A stretch of DNA of 16,585 nucleotides. Source: an uncultured Bacilli bacterium (lineage in GTDB: Bacteria; Bacillota_I; Bacilli_A; RF39; UBA660). The stretch spans positions 1 to 16,585 of the forward strand of contig CAKOLG010000026.1 of NCBI GenBank assembly GCA_934096175.1, read 5' to 3'. Both the position numbers and the translations under genes were made by a program. Below, in pieces: positions 1-7,540 of this stretch. The notes beneath the pieces were generated by a model, which ran no database searches, was not told the origin of the DNA, and worked only from the letters and a program-made list of their open reading frames with translations. How positions within the stretch are numbered: the first letter of the stretch is position 1; the number at the start of each line of letters is the position of its first letter.

Positions 1-61
1 AGGAACTTTAACTGTAACAAAGATAACTGATGCTAGTGGTAATGAATACAAATTTAGTTAA
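1..61 (+). CDS. C-terminal end of an unidentified protein (partial)
   Basis: An open frame in phase 2 runs from the window edge to TAA at 59-61 and encodes about 19 residues ending in TDASGNEYKFS. The rest of the gene lies outside the window. The short beta-strand-like tail with a 'D-A-S-G-N' turn resembles the end of an Ig-like or other extracellular beta-sandwich repeat, but this is too little to name a family. A terminator hairpin follows 11 bases after the stop, which supports a real gene end. Confidence 0.55.
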   Translation, partial: GTLTVTKITDASGNEYKFS

Positions 62-72
62 AAAATAATTAA

Positions 73-99
73 AAAAACATCCTAAAAAGGGATGTTTTT
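73..99. terminator. Bidirectional intrinsic terminator between the edge gene and csp
   Basis: A 10-bp stem (AAAAACATCC at 73-82, GGATGTTTTT at 90-99) with a 7-base loop. Its 3' arm ends in a T run on the plus strand and the complementary A-rich 5' flank gives a longer T run on the minus strand. It therefore can end both the plus-strand gene stopping at 61 and the minus-strand cold-shock gene stopping at 129. Confidence 0.8.
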
Positions 100-128
100 C
101 TATATAAAGAATCAAATTTAGTAAATTC

Positions 129-344
129 TTAAGCAATAGCTAAATCATTAACTTGAACTACATGTTGAGCTTGTAAGCCTTTTGTGGTTTCTATTAAATT
201 AAATTCTACTAAGTCTCCTTGATTCAATGTTTTATATCCATCTTTAACAATGGCAGAATAGTGTACAAATATATCTTCATCATTTGTATATTCTATAAAT
301 CCATATCCTTTCTCATTGTTAAACCATTTGATTTTTCCTCTCAT
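129..344 (-). CDS. csp: Cold-shock domain protein (CspA family)
   Basis: A 71-residue single cold-shock domain, close to the family's usual 65-70. It is a small cytoplasmic OB-fold protein that binds single-stranded RNA/DNA, melts mRNA secondary structure and acts as an RNA chaperone. Visible signatures are the N-terminal GKIKWFN strand, RNP1 (KGYGFI, residues 12-17) and RNP2 (DIFVHYSAI, about 24-32). The start is supported by an AAGGAGAG Shine-Dalgarno at 357-364 on the minus strand. The 12-base gap to ATG is rather long and contains a self-complementary GTAC-GTTA-GTAC that could fold and shorten it. The gene is monocistronic, with its own extended -10 promoter about 90 bases upstream and a terminator shared with the gene to the left. 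The product may be cold-inducible or constitutive; the sequence does not tell which paralog it is. Confidence 0.96.
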   Translation of the reverse strand: MRGKIKWFNNEKGYGFIEYTNDEDIFVHYSAIVKDGYKTLNQGDLVEFNLIETTKGLQAQHVVQVNDLAIA

Positions 345-422
345 GTACTAACGTACCTCTCCTTCTATAATAATTATTTTTTTGTTACTTCGTCAGTGAA
401 TTCACTACTTCTTTCTATGCAC
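345..422 (-). promoter_or_regulatory. csp mRNA leader with a perfect palindrome
   Basis: If transcription starts about 7 bases beyond the -10 box at 429-434, the csp transcript has a leader of roughly 75 bases. It contains a perfect 12-base palindrome AGTGAATTCACT (395-406) and the GTAC-GTTA-GTAC element directly before the start codon. Structured leaders that act as thermosensors are known for several csp genes, but this one is not recognisable as a known class. The regulatory role is inference. Confidence 0.35.
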
Positions 423-428
423 AAATGT

Positions 429-437
429 ATTCTAGCA
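429..437 (-). promoter_or_regulatory. Extended -10 promoter for csp
   Basis: On the minus strand, TGC-TAGAAT gives an extended -10 box (TG at 437-436, TAGAAT at 434-429). No good -35 hexamer lies 16-18 bases upstream, only AT-rich sequence, which is typical of extended -10 promoters. Confidence 0.55.
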
Positions 438-508
438 TAAAGTACTTAATTTAATTAAAAAAAGTGAAAATAGGTCCATTTAGCGTGATTTTTGGTAAAA
501 AAGTTATA

Positions 509-537
509 TTTACATTAATAAAATAAAATATTATAAT
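509..537 (+). promoter_or_regulatory. Sigma-A promoter for the DUF3592-like/muramidase unit
   Basis: TTTACA (509-514), a 17-base spacer and a perfect TATAAT (532-537). The expected start of transcription is near 544, leaving a leader of about 14 bases before the ATG at 558. The Shine-Dalgarno TAGGAG lies at 546-551. Confidence 0.82.
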
Positions 538-557
538 TATCAAGATAGGAGTATTAT

Positions 558-1292
558 ATGAAAAAATTAAAAATACCCAATTTAAAAAAAATTATTACTA
601 ATATAAACATAGATATAAAAAAAATAAAATTATATTCAAGTATAATCTTACTTACTATTGGAATAATCTTATTTTTAATAATCATTTATTTTACTATAAC
701 AGACTACATAAAACAAACAAATAGCGTAACTTATAACGCTACTATAACTGCTCTAAATTATCAAAATAACAATTATATAGCACAAATAAAATACTCAGTA
801 GAAGGCAAAAATTACGAAAAAACAATAAAAATAAAAGAAAAAAATGTTACAGTAAACGATCTATATACTATTAAATACAATAAAAACAATCCTAATATTT
901 TAGTATCTAATAATCATATTTTATATATTGCTATAACTATCCCTTTAAGCATAATATTGATTAAATGTGGTTCTGCTTATTTAATAGAAAAAAGAAAACA
1001 AACTAAACAAATTATTAACTTAAAAAACAATGGTATTCTTATCTATGCAAATATTGATGAAATATTTATTAATAACAAAACTTATAAAATAAAAGGTAAA
1101 TATCCTTATAAAATACGTTTAAAATATTTAAATCCTCAAGATAATCAAATATATTCTTTTGATTCAACAGAATTTTATGAAGATATTCCAAACCTTATAA
1201 AAGAAAAAAATCTAAATACATTACCAGTTTATATAGACAGAACAAATACTTCTAATTATTATGTTGATTTATCATCTATAATAGATTCTTGA
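558..1292 (+). CDS. Two-TM membrane protein, DUF3592-like
   Basis: A 244-residue protein with two predicted membrane helices (about 25-47 and 119-141). The loop between them (about 57-117) has the pattern of DUF3592 domains: a T-A-T-I-T beta strand, a V-x-Y-x-V-x-G-x-x-Y stretch and a terminal IKYNKNNPN turn, resembling the family's 'YNPxNP' signature. With the N terminus inside, this loop would face outward. The C-terminal part (about 150-244) looks like a second small beta-rich cytoplasmic domain ending in a 'VYIDRTNTSNYYVDL' strand. The function is unknown. The ATG at 558 is set by the Shine-Dalgarno TAGGAG at 546-551. It stops 20 bases before the muramidase start, and no terminator or promoter lies between, so the two are probably co-transcribed. 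The family call rests on pattern resemblance only. Confidence 0.85.
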   Translation: MKKLKIPNLKKIITNINIDIKKIKLYSSIILLTIGIILFLIIIYFTITDYIKQTNSVTYNATITALNYQNNNYIAQIKYSVEGKNYEKTIKIKEKNVTVNDLYTIKYNKNNPNILVSNNHILYIAITIPLSIILIKCGSAYLIEKRKQTKQIINLKNNGILIYANIDEIFINNKTYKIKGKYPYKIRLKYLNPQDNQIYSFDSTEFYEDIPNLIKEKNLNTLPVYIDRTNTSNYYVDLSSIIDS

Positions 1293-1312
1293 TTAATGAA
1301 GTAGGTGAAATA

Positions 1313-2536
1313 ATGAAAAATAAAAAAAAATTAATAATCATAATACTAATAATTATCTTAATTATTTTAATAACCTTTCTTATTTTTAAATATCATCAAA
1401 AAAAGCTAAAATTACAAGAATTAGAAAAAATTCAAAAGGCTAAAATTGTAATAAAATTAAAAGATAATTTAGAAATCCCTGTTTTTGCCAAAACAAAAGT
1501 CTCAGATTTTATAGACGAAATTAACGGTAACATAATTGACGATTACAAACTAGATACTACTAAATTAGGTTTACAAGAAATAAAATTTGAATATATAAAT
1601 GAAGAAAATATCAAAATACCTTACACATTTAATATTAATATTATTGATAATGTTCCTCCTGTAATTTGGTTAAATAATACTTATACAGTTAATGTAAATT
1701 ACCGTGGGAATTTAACTGACGATATAATGTGTGGCGATAACTACGATGATAAACCTGATTGCCAAATAATTGGTGAATATAATACATCTGAAGTAGGGCA
1801 GTATAACTTAATTTTTGAAGCAACAGATAGTAGTCAAAATAAGACAACTAAAAATTTTGTTTTAAATGTTATAAAACCAGGTTCCACAAATAATAATCAA
1901 ACAAAACGAACTAATTTTACTGATGTTATTAATGAATATAAAAAAGCTAACACCAAAATAGGCATAGACGTTTCTGGTTGGCAAGGCGAAATAGATTACG
2001 AAAAAGTTAAAGCAGCTGGCGTAGAATTTGTTTTCATTAAAGTTGGTGGGACAAAAGGTATCAACGGTGATTATTACGTAGACTCTAAATTTATTCGTAA
2101 TATCGAAGGTTTTAACAGCGTTGGTATTCCAGTCGGCATTTACTTCTACTCATACGCTAGCAATAAAACTGCCGCTATCAACGACGCAAAATGGGTAATT
2201 GAACAAATAAAAGATTATAATGTTACATTACCAGTTGTTTACGATTGGGAAAATTGGTCTTTTTATAATGAATTTAACAATAGTTTTTATAATTTAAGTA
2301 ATAATGCAGCATCATTTCTTAACGAAATCACTAAAAATGGTTACCAAGCAGCTTTATATAGCAGTAAATCATATTTAGAAAATATTTGGTTTGATATCGG
2401 CTATCCAACCTGGTTAGCTCACTACACAAGTAAAACTAATTATCAAGGTTCATACTCATATTGGCAAATGTGTAGTAACGGTAAAATAGACGGTATAGAA
2501 GGCAACGTTGATATTGATATTATGTATTTGGATTAA
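1313..2536 (+). CDS. Membrane-anchored GH25 muramidase (lysozyme) with Ig-like stalk
   Basis: A 407-residue protein that should cleave the beta-1,4 bond between MurNAc and GlcNAc in peptidoglycan outside the cell. Order of parts: a Lys-rich cytoplasmic start, one hydrophobic helix (about 7-27) acting as an uncleaved signal anchor, a beta-rich region (about 45-188) containing an Ig-like repeat of the kind found on surface proteins ('DNVPPVIW', 'EVGQYNLIFEATDSSQNKTTKNFVLNV'), an Asn/Thr linker, then a glycosyl hydrolase 25 domain (about 215-407). GH25 marks are GIDVSGWQG (Asp219), VVYDWEN (Asp311, Glu313) and the terminal YWQM...VDIDIMYLD. An in-frame TTG at 1289 would add 8 residues, but the ATG at 1313 has the Shine-Dalgarno AGGTGA (1303-1308) and is the better start. 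It follows the DUF3592-like gene in one unit. Roles in wall turnover, cell separation or spore release are all possible; the sequence does not decide. Confidence 0.93.
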   Translation: MKNKKKLIIIILIIILIILITFLIFKYHQKKLKLQELEKIQKAKIVIKLKDNLEIPVFAKTKVSDFIDEINGNIIDDYKLDTTKLGLQEIKFEYINEENIKIPYTFNINIIDNVPPVIWLNNTYTVNVNYRGNLTDDIMCGDNYDDKPDCQIIGEYNTSEVGQYNLIFEATDSSQNKTTKNFVLNVIKPGSTNNNQTKRTNFTDVINEYKKANTKIGIDVSGWQGEIDYEKVKAAGVEFVFIKVGGTKGINGDYYVDSKFIRNIEGFNSVGIPVGIYFYSYASNKTAAINDAKWVIEQIKDYNVTLPVVYDWENWSFYNEFNNSFYNLSNNAASFLNEITKNGYQAALYSSKSYLENIWFDIGYPTWLAHYTSKTNYQGSYSYWQMCSNGKIDGIEGNVDIDIMYLD

Positions 2537-2541
2537 AAAAT

Positions 2542-2574
2542 AAAAGACATTAGTCACAAAATCTAATGTCTTTT
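2542..2574. terminator. Bidirectional terminator between muramidase and phosphomannomutase
   Basis: A 12-bp perfect stem (AAAAGACATTAG at 2542-2553, CTAATGTCTTTT at 2563-2574) with a 9-base loop. It is followed by T's on the plus strand and, read on the minus strand, by TTTTATTTTTT. It sits between two convergent genes and can serve both. Confidence 0.9.
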
Positions 2575-2582
2575 TTAAGTAT

Positions 2583-3953
2583 TTAAATATACTTATTTAT
2601 TATTTCTTTAACCAAACTTACAAATTCATTTTGCAAATCTTGTAATCTTTGCTCGCTATTTGCCTCAAAACGAAGTGTTAAATTAGGTCCAGTGTTACTC
2701 GCTCTAACTAAAGCCCAACCGTCATCAAACTGTACTCTAATACCATCAACATCAAGATGACGATAATTCTTACTAGTCGCATAATCTATTACTTCATTAA
2801 CAACTTTAAATTTTATATCATCATTAACTGCGATTTTGATTTCTGGTGTATTATAATAAGTATTAATGCCATCAAATAATTCAGAAAACTTTTTGTCACA
2901 ATGACTTAATATTTCTAACATTCTAAGACCATTATATATTCCTGAATCAATTCCTGGCCATTTATCTGTAAAATACAAGTGACCTGAAAATTCTCCACCA
3001 AAAGGATATTTCATTTTATTTATTTCAGCTCTTGTATATGAGTTACCAGTCCTAAAACAAACTGGTTTGCCACCTAATTTAATTATTTCATCTTCTAAAG
3101 CTTTACCACATTTTACATCGTATAAATAAGTTTTGTTACTAACTTTATCATTTATATATCTAATAAAAGCAATCATTGCTTTATCAGCTGGAACATATTT
3201 GCCATTTTCATCAATAAATCCAACTCGATCACCATCGCCATCAAAAGCAATACCAATATCAGCATTATTTTCCAAAACCGCAGCTTTTAACATTTCTGTA
3301 TTTGCTTCAACACAAGGATCCGGATGATGATTAGGGAAAGTCGCATCACTTTCATCACAAATCATTTTAATATCCAAATTAGCAAATTGTGAATAAATAT
3401 CTTTGGCAAAAAGTGAGGTTGTTCCATTACCACAATCTAATACGACTTTTACTTTACGAGTTCCCATATCAATATGTTCTTTAATAAAACTCTTATAATA
3501 ATCATACACTTCAAAACTAGTTAATTGCCCTTTGCCATCTAAAAACTTTCCTGCTAAAGTATAATCTCTAAAATCATATACTTGATTACCACGTGCATTT
3601 CCTAAATTATCAAAACTGAATTTAAAGCCATTATCATCTTTTGGATTATGACTTGCTGTAACCATAATACCAATAATAACGTTGGTTTTTAAACAAGCAT
3701 AATAATACATTGGCGTTGTAACAAGACCAAAATCAATAACATTACAACCAGAATCTATAATTCCTTGAATTAAATTCCTAGCTAAATTAGGACTTGATAA
3801 GCGATTATCTCTTCCAACACCACATATGTTTTTTTCTAATTTTTCCTGAATATATGAGCCATAACTTTTACCAATTATATAAGCATCTTCATCTGTTATT
3901 TCTTCAATATATTTACCTCTAATATCATATTCACGAAAAATATTTTTCTTCAT
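2583..3953 (-). CDS. manB: Phosphomannomutase/phosphoglucomutase
   Basis: A 456-residue alpha-D-phosphohexomutase that interconverts hexose 1- and 6-phosphates (Man and/or Glc), supplying sugar nucleotides for cell-envelope glycans. All four hallmark sites are present: the N-terminal FREYDIRG, the phosphoserine loop TASHNP (Ser101 phosphorylated), the Mg2+ site DGDGDR (Asp238, 240, 242), the sugar-binding GEFSGH (320-325), and the C-terminal phosphate-binding loop R-A-S-N-T-G-P-N-L-T-L-R-F-E-A. Length fits the PMM/PGM class of about 450-460. An upstream ATG at 3968 is possible, but the Shine-Dalgarno GGAGAG at 3961-3966 overlaps it and correctly spaces the ATG at 3953. The predicted transcription start also lies at about 3968, so 3953 is the likely start. 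Monocistronic, divergent from the ileS riboswitch. Man versus Glc specificity cannot be read reliably. Confidence 0.95.
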   Translation of the reverse strand: MKKNIFREYDIRGKYIEEITDEDAYIIGKSYGSYIQEKLEKNICGVGRDNRLSSPNLARNLIQGIIDSGCNVIDFGLVTTPMYYYACLKTNVIIGIMVTASHNPKDDNGFKFSFDNLGNARGNQVYDFRDYTLAGKFLDGKGQLTSFEVYDYYKSFIKEHIDMGTRKVKVVLDCGNGTTSLFAKDIYSQFANLDIKMICDESDATFPNHHPDPCVEANTEMLKAAVLENNADIGIAFDGDGDRVGFIDENGKYVPADKAMIAFIRYINDKVSNKTYLYDVKCGKALEDEIIKLGGKPVCFRTGNSYTRAEINKMKYPFGGEFSGHLYFTDKWPGIDSGIYNGLRMLEILSHCDKKFSELFDGINTYYNTPEIKIAVNDDIKFKVVNEVIDYATSKNYRHLDVDGIRVQFDDGWALVRASNTGPNLTLRFEANSEQRLQDLQNEFVSLVKEIINKYI

Positions 3954-3974
3954 TTCATCACTCTCCATTCTAAA

Positions 3975-3983
3975 ATTATACCA
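3975..3983 (-). promoter_or_regulatory. Extended -10 promoter for the phosphohexomutase gene
   Basis: On the minus strand the sequence TGG-TATAAT (3983 down to 3975) is a perfect extended -10 box. There is no clear -35 hexamer. It lies back to back with the ileS promoter, so the two genes diverge from about 3970-4045. Confidence 0.65.
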
Positions 3984-4014
3984 TACTCCAAACTTTTAAA
4001 AAACTAAAAAATAA

Positions 4015-4044
4015 TTGACATTGTAAATTTATAAGTTGTATAAT
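4015..4044 (+). promoter_or_regulatory. Strong sigma-A promoter for the ileS T-box transcript
   Basis: Consensus TTGACA (4015-4020), an 18-base spacer and consensus TATAAT (4039-4044). Both hexamers are perfect. Transcription should start near 4051, directly ahead of the T-box leader. Confidence 0.88.
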
Positions 4045-4050
4045 ATAAAA

Positions 4051-4273
4051 CATGAAAGCAATTGATGAAGACGTCAATATTTAAATATATCTTAAGAGAG
4101 CTAATCACTTGGTGGAAGATTGGTGATAGAACAGTATTGAAAATCACTTCTAATGCATTATTCTGAAATTAGTAAGAATAATCGTTACTCGCGTTAAGAG
4201 TTGAGTGTATGATAAAATTCATAAACTAAGGTGGTACCACGCAAATAGCGCCCTTAGACTTATGAATTTTTTT
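4051..4273 (+). promoter_or_regulatory. T-box riboswitch (Ile) upstream of ileS
   Basis: This leader senses uncharged tRNA-Ile and prevents premature termination, so IleRS is made when Ile-tRNA is short. Visible parts: the AGAGAG element at about 4094-4100, a Stem I distal hairpin (ATCAC at 4104-4108 pairing GTGAT at 4123-4127, enclosing GGTGGAAGATTG), the specifier stretch GAAAATCACTTC with the Ile codon ATC at 4143-4145 followed by the usual A, a GC-containing hairpin around 4178-4200 (Stem III region), and the near-consensus T-box AAGGTGGTACCACGC at 4228-4242. The TGGT in the T-box bulge can pair with a tRNA 3' ACCA end having discriminator A, as tRNA-Ile has. The reading of ATC rather than AAT as specifier rests on the downstream gene and on the alignment to the flanking conserved bases. 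Confidence 0.95.
4215..4273 (+). terminator. Intrinsic terminator of the ileS T-box
   Basis: The stem AAATTCATAA (4215-4224) pairs with TTATGAATTT (4260-4269), continued by CTAAGG (4226-4231) with CCTTAG, and ends in a T run (4267-4273). The T-box antiterminator at 4228-4242 uses the 5' arm of this stem, so the two folds are mutually exclusive. Confidence 0.9.
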
Positions 4274-4405
4274 ATTTAAAGAAAAGTACATAAATCATTA
4301 GAAGCTTTAACCATTTTAAAAATATTGACTTTGGATGTTGCCAGTATATGACTATTTTATGATAGTCAGCATTAACAGATTTGAATTTGAATGGAGGAAA
4401 AAATA
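4274..4405 (+). promoter_or_regulatory. Long spacer between T-box terminator and ileS start
   Basis: About 130 bases separate the T-box T run from the ileS ATG, long for a T-box gene. The spacer holds a 7-bp hairpin (TGACTAT at 4349-4355, ATAGTCA at 4362-4368) and a weak promoter-like TTGACT (4325-4330) with TATGAC 16 bases later. It also holds a 23-codon ORF (4335-4406) whose TAA overlaps the ileS ATG as TAATG but which lacks a Shine-Dalgarno. None of these is convincing alone; the ileS Shine-Dalgarno GGAGG is at 4393-4397. Confidence 0.3.
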
Positions 4406-7400
4406 ATGAAAAAATTTGCAGAATTAGATAAAAGAACAGCTTCAGAAGTAGAAAAAGATATTCTAAAGAAATGGAAAGACAAAGACATTTTGAATGCAAC
4501 AATTGAAAATCGAAAAAATAAAAAAAATTGGGTTTTCTATGATGGACCAATTTATGCCAACGCTAAACCAGGTATACACCATGTTTTTGCTAAAACAATA
4601 AAAGACTCATTTTGCAAATATAAAACCATGACCGGATACCGTGTATTAAGAAAAATAGGCTTAGATACTCATGGCTTACCAATAGAAGTAAATGTTGAAA
4701 AAAAATTAGGTTTTAAAGGTAAAGAAGATATCGAAAAATTCGGTGTTGAAAACTTTTGTAAAGAATGTAACAAAACTACAGCGACAAATATAGATGAAGT
4801 AAATGCTATAACAGATATGATGGGGCAATTTATTGATTGTAAAAAACCATACGTTACATGTTCCAACGAATATATTGAATCTGAATGGTGGATTATAAAA
4901 GAAATGGCCAAAAAAGGTTTGTTATACCATGGTAATAAAGTACTTTGGTATTGTCCTCGTTGCGGTACAGAATTATCTGCCAATGAAGTGTCTCAAGGCT
5001 ATCAAGAAGATTCAGTTAATACTGTAATTGTTCCTTTAAAAAGAGTAGATGCTGATGAATTCTTTTTAGCTTGGACTACAACCCCATGGACTTTAATAGC
5101 CAACGTTGCAATTTGTGTAAATCCCGACTTAACGTATATCAAAGCAGAATCAATGGGGTATAAATTTATTGTAGCTGAAAATTTGGCAGAAAAAGTATTG
5201 GGCGAAGATTTTCAAGTAATCGAAAAATATAAAGGACAAGATTTAGTTGGCATTAAATATGAACAACTAATGCCATTTGTAACAGTAGAAGGCAAATGTC
5301 ATGAAGTGATAGCAGACAACTACGTTACCGCCGACGATGGAACAGGCATCGTTCATATTGCACCAGCCTTTGGTGATGAAGATAACCGAGTATGCCAAAA
5401 AAATGGAATTGGTTTTGTCAACCCTGTAGGTGAAGACGGTTGCTATAAACAAGGCCCTTGGCAAGGTAGATTAGTAACTGATAAAGAATTAGAAATAGAA
5501 ATAATTAAATGGTTAAAAGAAAATGATAAATTATTCAAAAAGATTAAAATAACTCACGATTACCCACATTGTTGGCGTTGTAAATCAGCCTTAATCAACT
5601 ATCCAAAACCAGCTTGGTACATAAAAACAACAGCCTATAAAGATAAAATAATTGAAGAAAACAATAAAATAAATTGGTATCCATCATATGTTGGCGAAAA
5701 ACGTTTTGGTAATTGGCTAGAAAATATGATTGACTGGGGAATATCTCGTAATAGATATTGGGGATGCCCTCTACCAGTTTGGACATGCGAATGTGGTCAT
5801 CAAGAAGTAATCGGCTCCATTGCTGAACTACAAGAAAAAGTTATTGAAAACGTTGATGTACATAAAATTGAATTACATCGTCCATACGTTGATGATCTAC
5901 ATCTTAAATGCCCAGAATGTGGCAAAAAAATGTCTAGAGTAACAGATGTAATGGACGTTTGGTTTGACTCTGGTTCAATGCCTTATGCTCAATTTCATTA
6001 TCCATTTGAAAATAAAGAGTTATTTGCATCCCAATTCCCCGCTGATTTTATTGCTGAAGGACTAGATCAAACAAGAGGTTGGTTTTACGTGTTACTTGTA
6101 ATATCAACAATAATATCAGGTCAATCAAGCTTTAAAAATGTAGTAGTAAACGATATGATGTTAGATGAATTTGGTAAAAAAATGTCAAAGTCAGTTGGTA
6201 ATATCATTGATCCTATAGAAATTATGACAAAATATGGCGCTGATAACATACGTTGGTATATGATGTATGTATCTCCAGTTTGGACACCATTAAAATTTGC
6301 TGAATCAGGTGTTAAAGAAGTATATTCTAAATTCTTTAATCCATTAAAAAATACATATACTTTCTTTCAAACATACGCCAATATCGATAAAATAGATATT
6401 CAAAATTGCTATGTAGAATATCAAAAAAGAGAAGAAATTGATAAATGGTTACTTTCTAAATACAATAAACTCTTAAAAGCAGTAACAAATGCTTATGAAG
6501 AATTTGATTTAAACCAAGTTACTAGATTAATTACTTCATTTGTATCAGATGATTTATCAAACTGGTATATAAGAAGAAACCGTGATCGTTTCTGGTCATC
6601 ATCATTAGACAATTCCAAAAAAAGCGTTTATATAACAACGTATGAAGTACTATGTGGCCTATGTAAAATGTGTGCTCCAATTATTCCTTACACAACTGAA
6701 GAACTATACACAAAATTAACTGATGAAGAATCTGTTCATTTAGCAGACTTCCCTAAATACGATGAAACTCTTATTGACGAAAATATTGAAAATCGTATGG
6801 ACTTAGTAAGAAGTTTAATTTCTATCGGTCGTTTTGTCCGTGAAGAAGCTAAAATCAAAGTAAGACAACCTTTAAGCGAGGCAATAATAGATGGCAAAAA
6901 TAAAATATTAATTTCTGATTTAGTACCTTTAATTGAAGAAGAATTAAATATTAAAAAAGTTGTATTTGCAGATGATTTAAATAATTATATGAACTTAACT
7001 GTTAAACCAAATTTTAAAGTTGTTGGTAAAATATTTGGTTCACAAATAAAAGAATTCCAAACTGAATTAGAAAAAATTTCTCCTGAGTTAATTACTAAAT
7101 TACAAAAAGGTGAAACAATTACTTTGAAAGTTAATGGAGAAGTTAGAGAAATAACTCCAGAAATGGTTGATATTAGAATATCCTCAAAAGAGGGCTTTAA
7201 TGTTGGAATGGAGAATAATAACTTTATCATTCTAGAAACAACTTTAACAGATGACCTAATTCTTGAAGGAATAGCTCGCGAGATGGTTTCTAAAGTTCAA
7301 CAACTACGTAAAAACAAAGACTTTAATGTTGCAGACCGTGTAAACTTATTTTATAAAGGTGATTCTGCAATTGAAAAATGCATTTGCAAGTTTGCTGATT

Positions 7401-7510
7401 ATATAAAATCAGAAACTTTATCAATTAGCATTATAGAAAAAGATAACCTTAACGAGGAATTTGATTTAAACGGACATAAATGTTTAATTGATGTAACACA
7501 AGCAAAATAA
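4406..7510 (+). CDS. ileS: Isoleucyl-tRNA synthetase, IleRS2 type with G-I-H-H signature
   Basis: A 1034-residue class I synthetase that charges tRNA-Ile with isoleucine in the cytoplasm and hydrolyses mischarged Val-tRNA. Length and sequence style (TIKDSFCKYKTMTGYRVLRKIGLDTHGLPIEV) fit the IleRS2 (eukaryote-like) branch rather than the shorter IleRS1. Parts in order: Rossmann fold with the signature P-G-I-H-H (Gly56-Ile57-His58-His59), where HxGH is expected; a zinc-like CPRC; the CP1 editing domain with WTTTPWT (223-229) and GTGIVHIAPAFGDED (312-326); WGISRNRYWGCPLPVW; DVWFDSGS; GLDQTRGWFY; KMSKS (592-596); then the anticodon-binding domain with NWYIRRNRDRFW. The gene is intact. An ATG at 4391 overlaps the Shine-Dalgarno GGAGG (4393-4397), so the ATG at 4406 is chosen. 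It is controlled by the Ile T-box upstream and ends at a hairpin at 7514. Confidence 0.97.
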   Translation: MKKFAELDKRTASEVEKDILKKWKDKDILNATIENRKNKKNWVFYDGPIYANAKPGIHHVFAKTIKDSFCKYKTMTGYRVLRKIGLDTHGLPIEVNVEKKLGFKGKEDIEKFGVENFCKECNKTTATNIDEVNAITDMMGQFIDCKKPYVTCSNEYIESEWWIIKEMAKKGLLYHGNKVLWYCPRCGTELSANEVSQGYQEDSVNTVIVPLKRVDADEFFLAWTTTPWTLIANVAICVNPDLTYIKAESMGYKFIVAENLAEKVLGEDFQVIEKYKGQDLVGIKYEQLMPFVTVEGKCHEVIADNYVTADDGTGIVHIAPAFGDEDNRVCQKNGIGFVNPVGEDGCYKQGPWQGRLVTDKELEIEIIKWLKENDKLFKKIKITHDYPHCWRCKSALINYPKPAWYIKTTAYKDKIIEENNKINWYPSYVGEKRFGNWLENMIDWGISRNRYWGCPLPVWTCECGHQEVIGSIAELQEKVIENVDVHKIELHRPYVDDLHLKCPECGKKMSRVTDVMDVWFDSGSMPYAQFHYPFENKELFASQFPADFIAEGLDQTRGWFYVLLVISTIISGQSSFKNVVVNDMMLDEFGKKMSKSVGNIIDPIEIMTKYGADNIRWYMMYVSPVWTPLKFAESGVKEVYSKFFNPLKNTYTFFQTYANIDKIDIQNCYVEYQKREEIDKWLLSKYNKLLKAVTNAYEEFDLNQVTRLITSFVSDDLSNWYIRRNRDRFWSSSLDNSKKSVYITTYEVLCGLCKMCAPIIPYTTEELYTKLTDEESVHLADFPKYDETLIDENIENRMDLVRSLISIGRFVREEAKIKVRQPLSEAIIDGKNKILISDLVPLIEEELNIKKVVFADDLNNYMNLTVKPNFKVVGKIFGSQIKEFQTELEKISPELITKLQKGETITLKVNGEVREITPEMVDIRISSKEGFNVGMENNNFIILETTLTDDLILEGIAREMVSKVQQLRKNKDFNVADRVNLFYKGDSAIEKCICKFADYIKSETLSISIIEKDNLNEEFDLNGHKCLIDVTQAK

Positions 7511-7513
7511 AAG

Positions 7514-7539
7514 CAAAGATGAAAATATCTTTGTTTTTT
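7514..7539 (+). terminator. Intrinsic terminator after ileS
   Basis: A 7-bp stem, CAAAGAT (7514-7520) and ATCTTTG (7527-7533), with a 6-base loop and followed by six T's. It begins 4 bases after the ileS stop. Confidence 0.85.
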
Positions 7540-7540
7540 A

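Noticed and set aside
219..440. Open frame on the plus strand opposite csp
   Set aside because: It is the antisense shadow of csp and its promoter, with no Shine-Dalgarno and no recognisable protein features.
1289..1312. TTG start for the muramidase, 8 codons upstream and overlapping the previous stop
   Set aside because: The Shine-Dalgarno AGGTGA lies inside this extension and is correctly spaced for the ATG at 1313.
4335..4406. 23-codon ORF ending in TAATG at the ileS start, as a leader peptide gene
   Set aside because: It has no Shine-Dalgarno and few Ile codons (two), and ileS is already controlled by a complete T-box. Kept only as a remark on the spacer.
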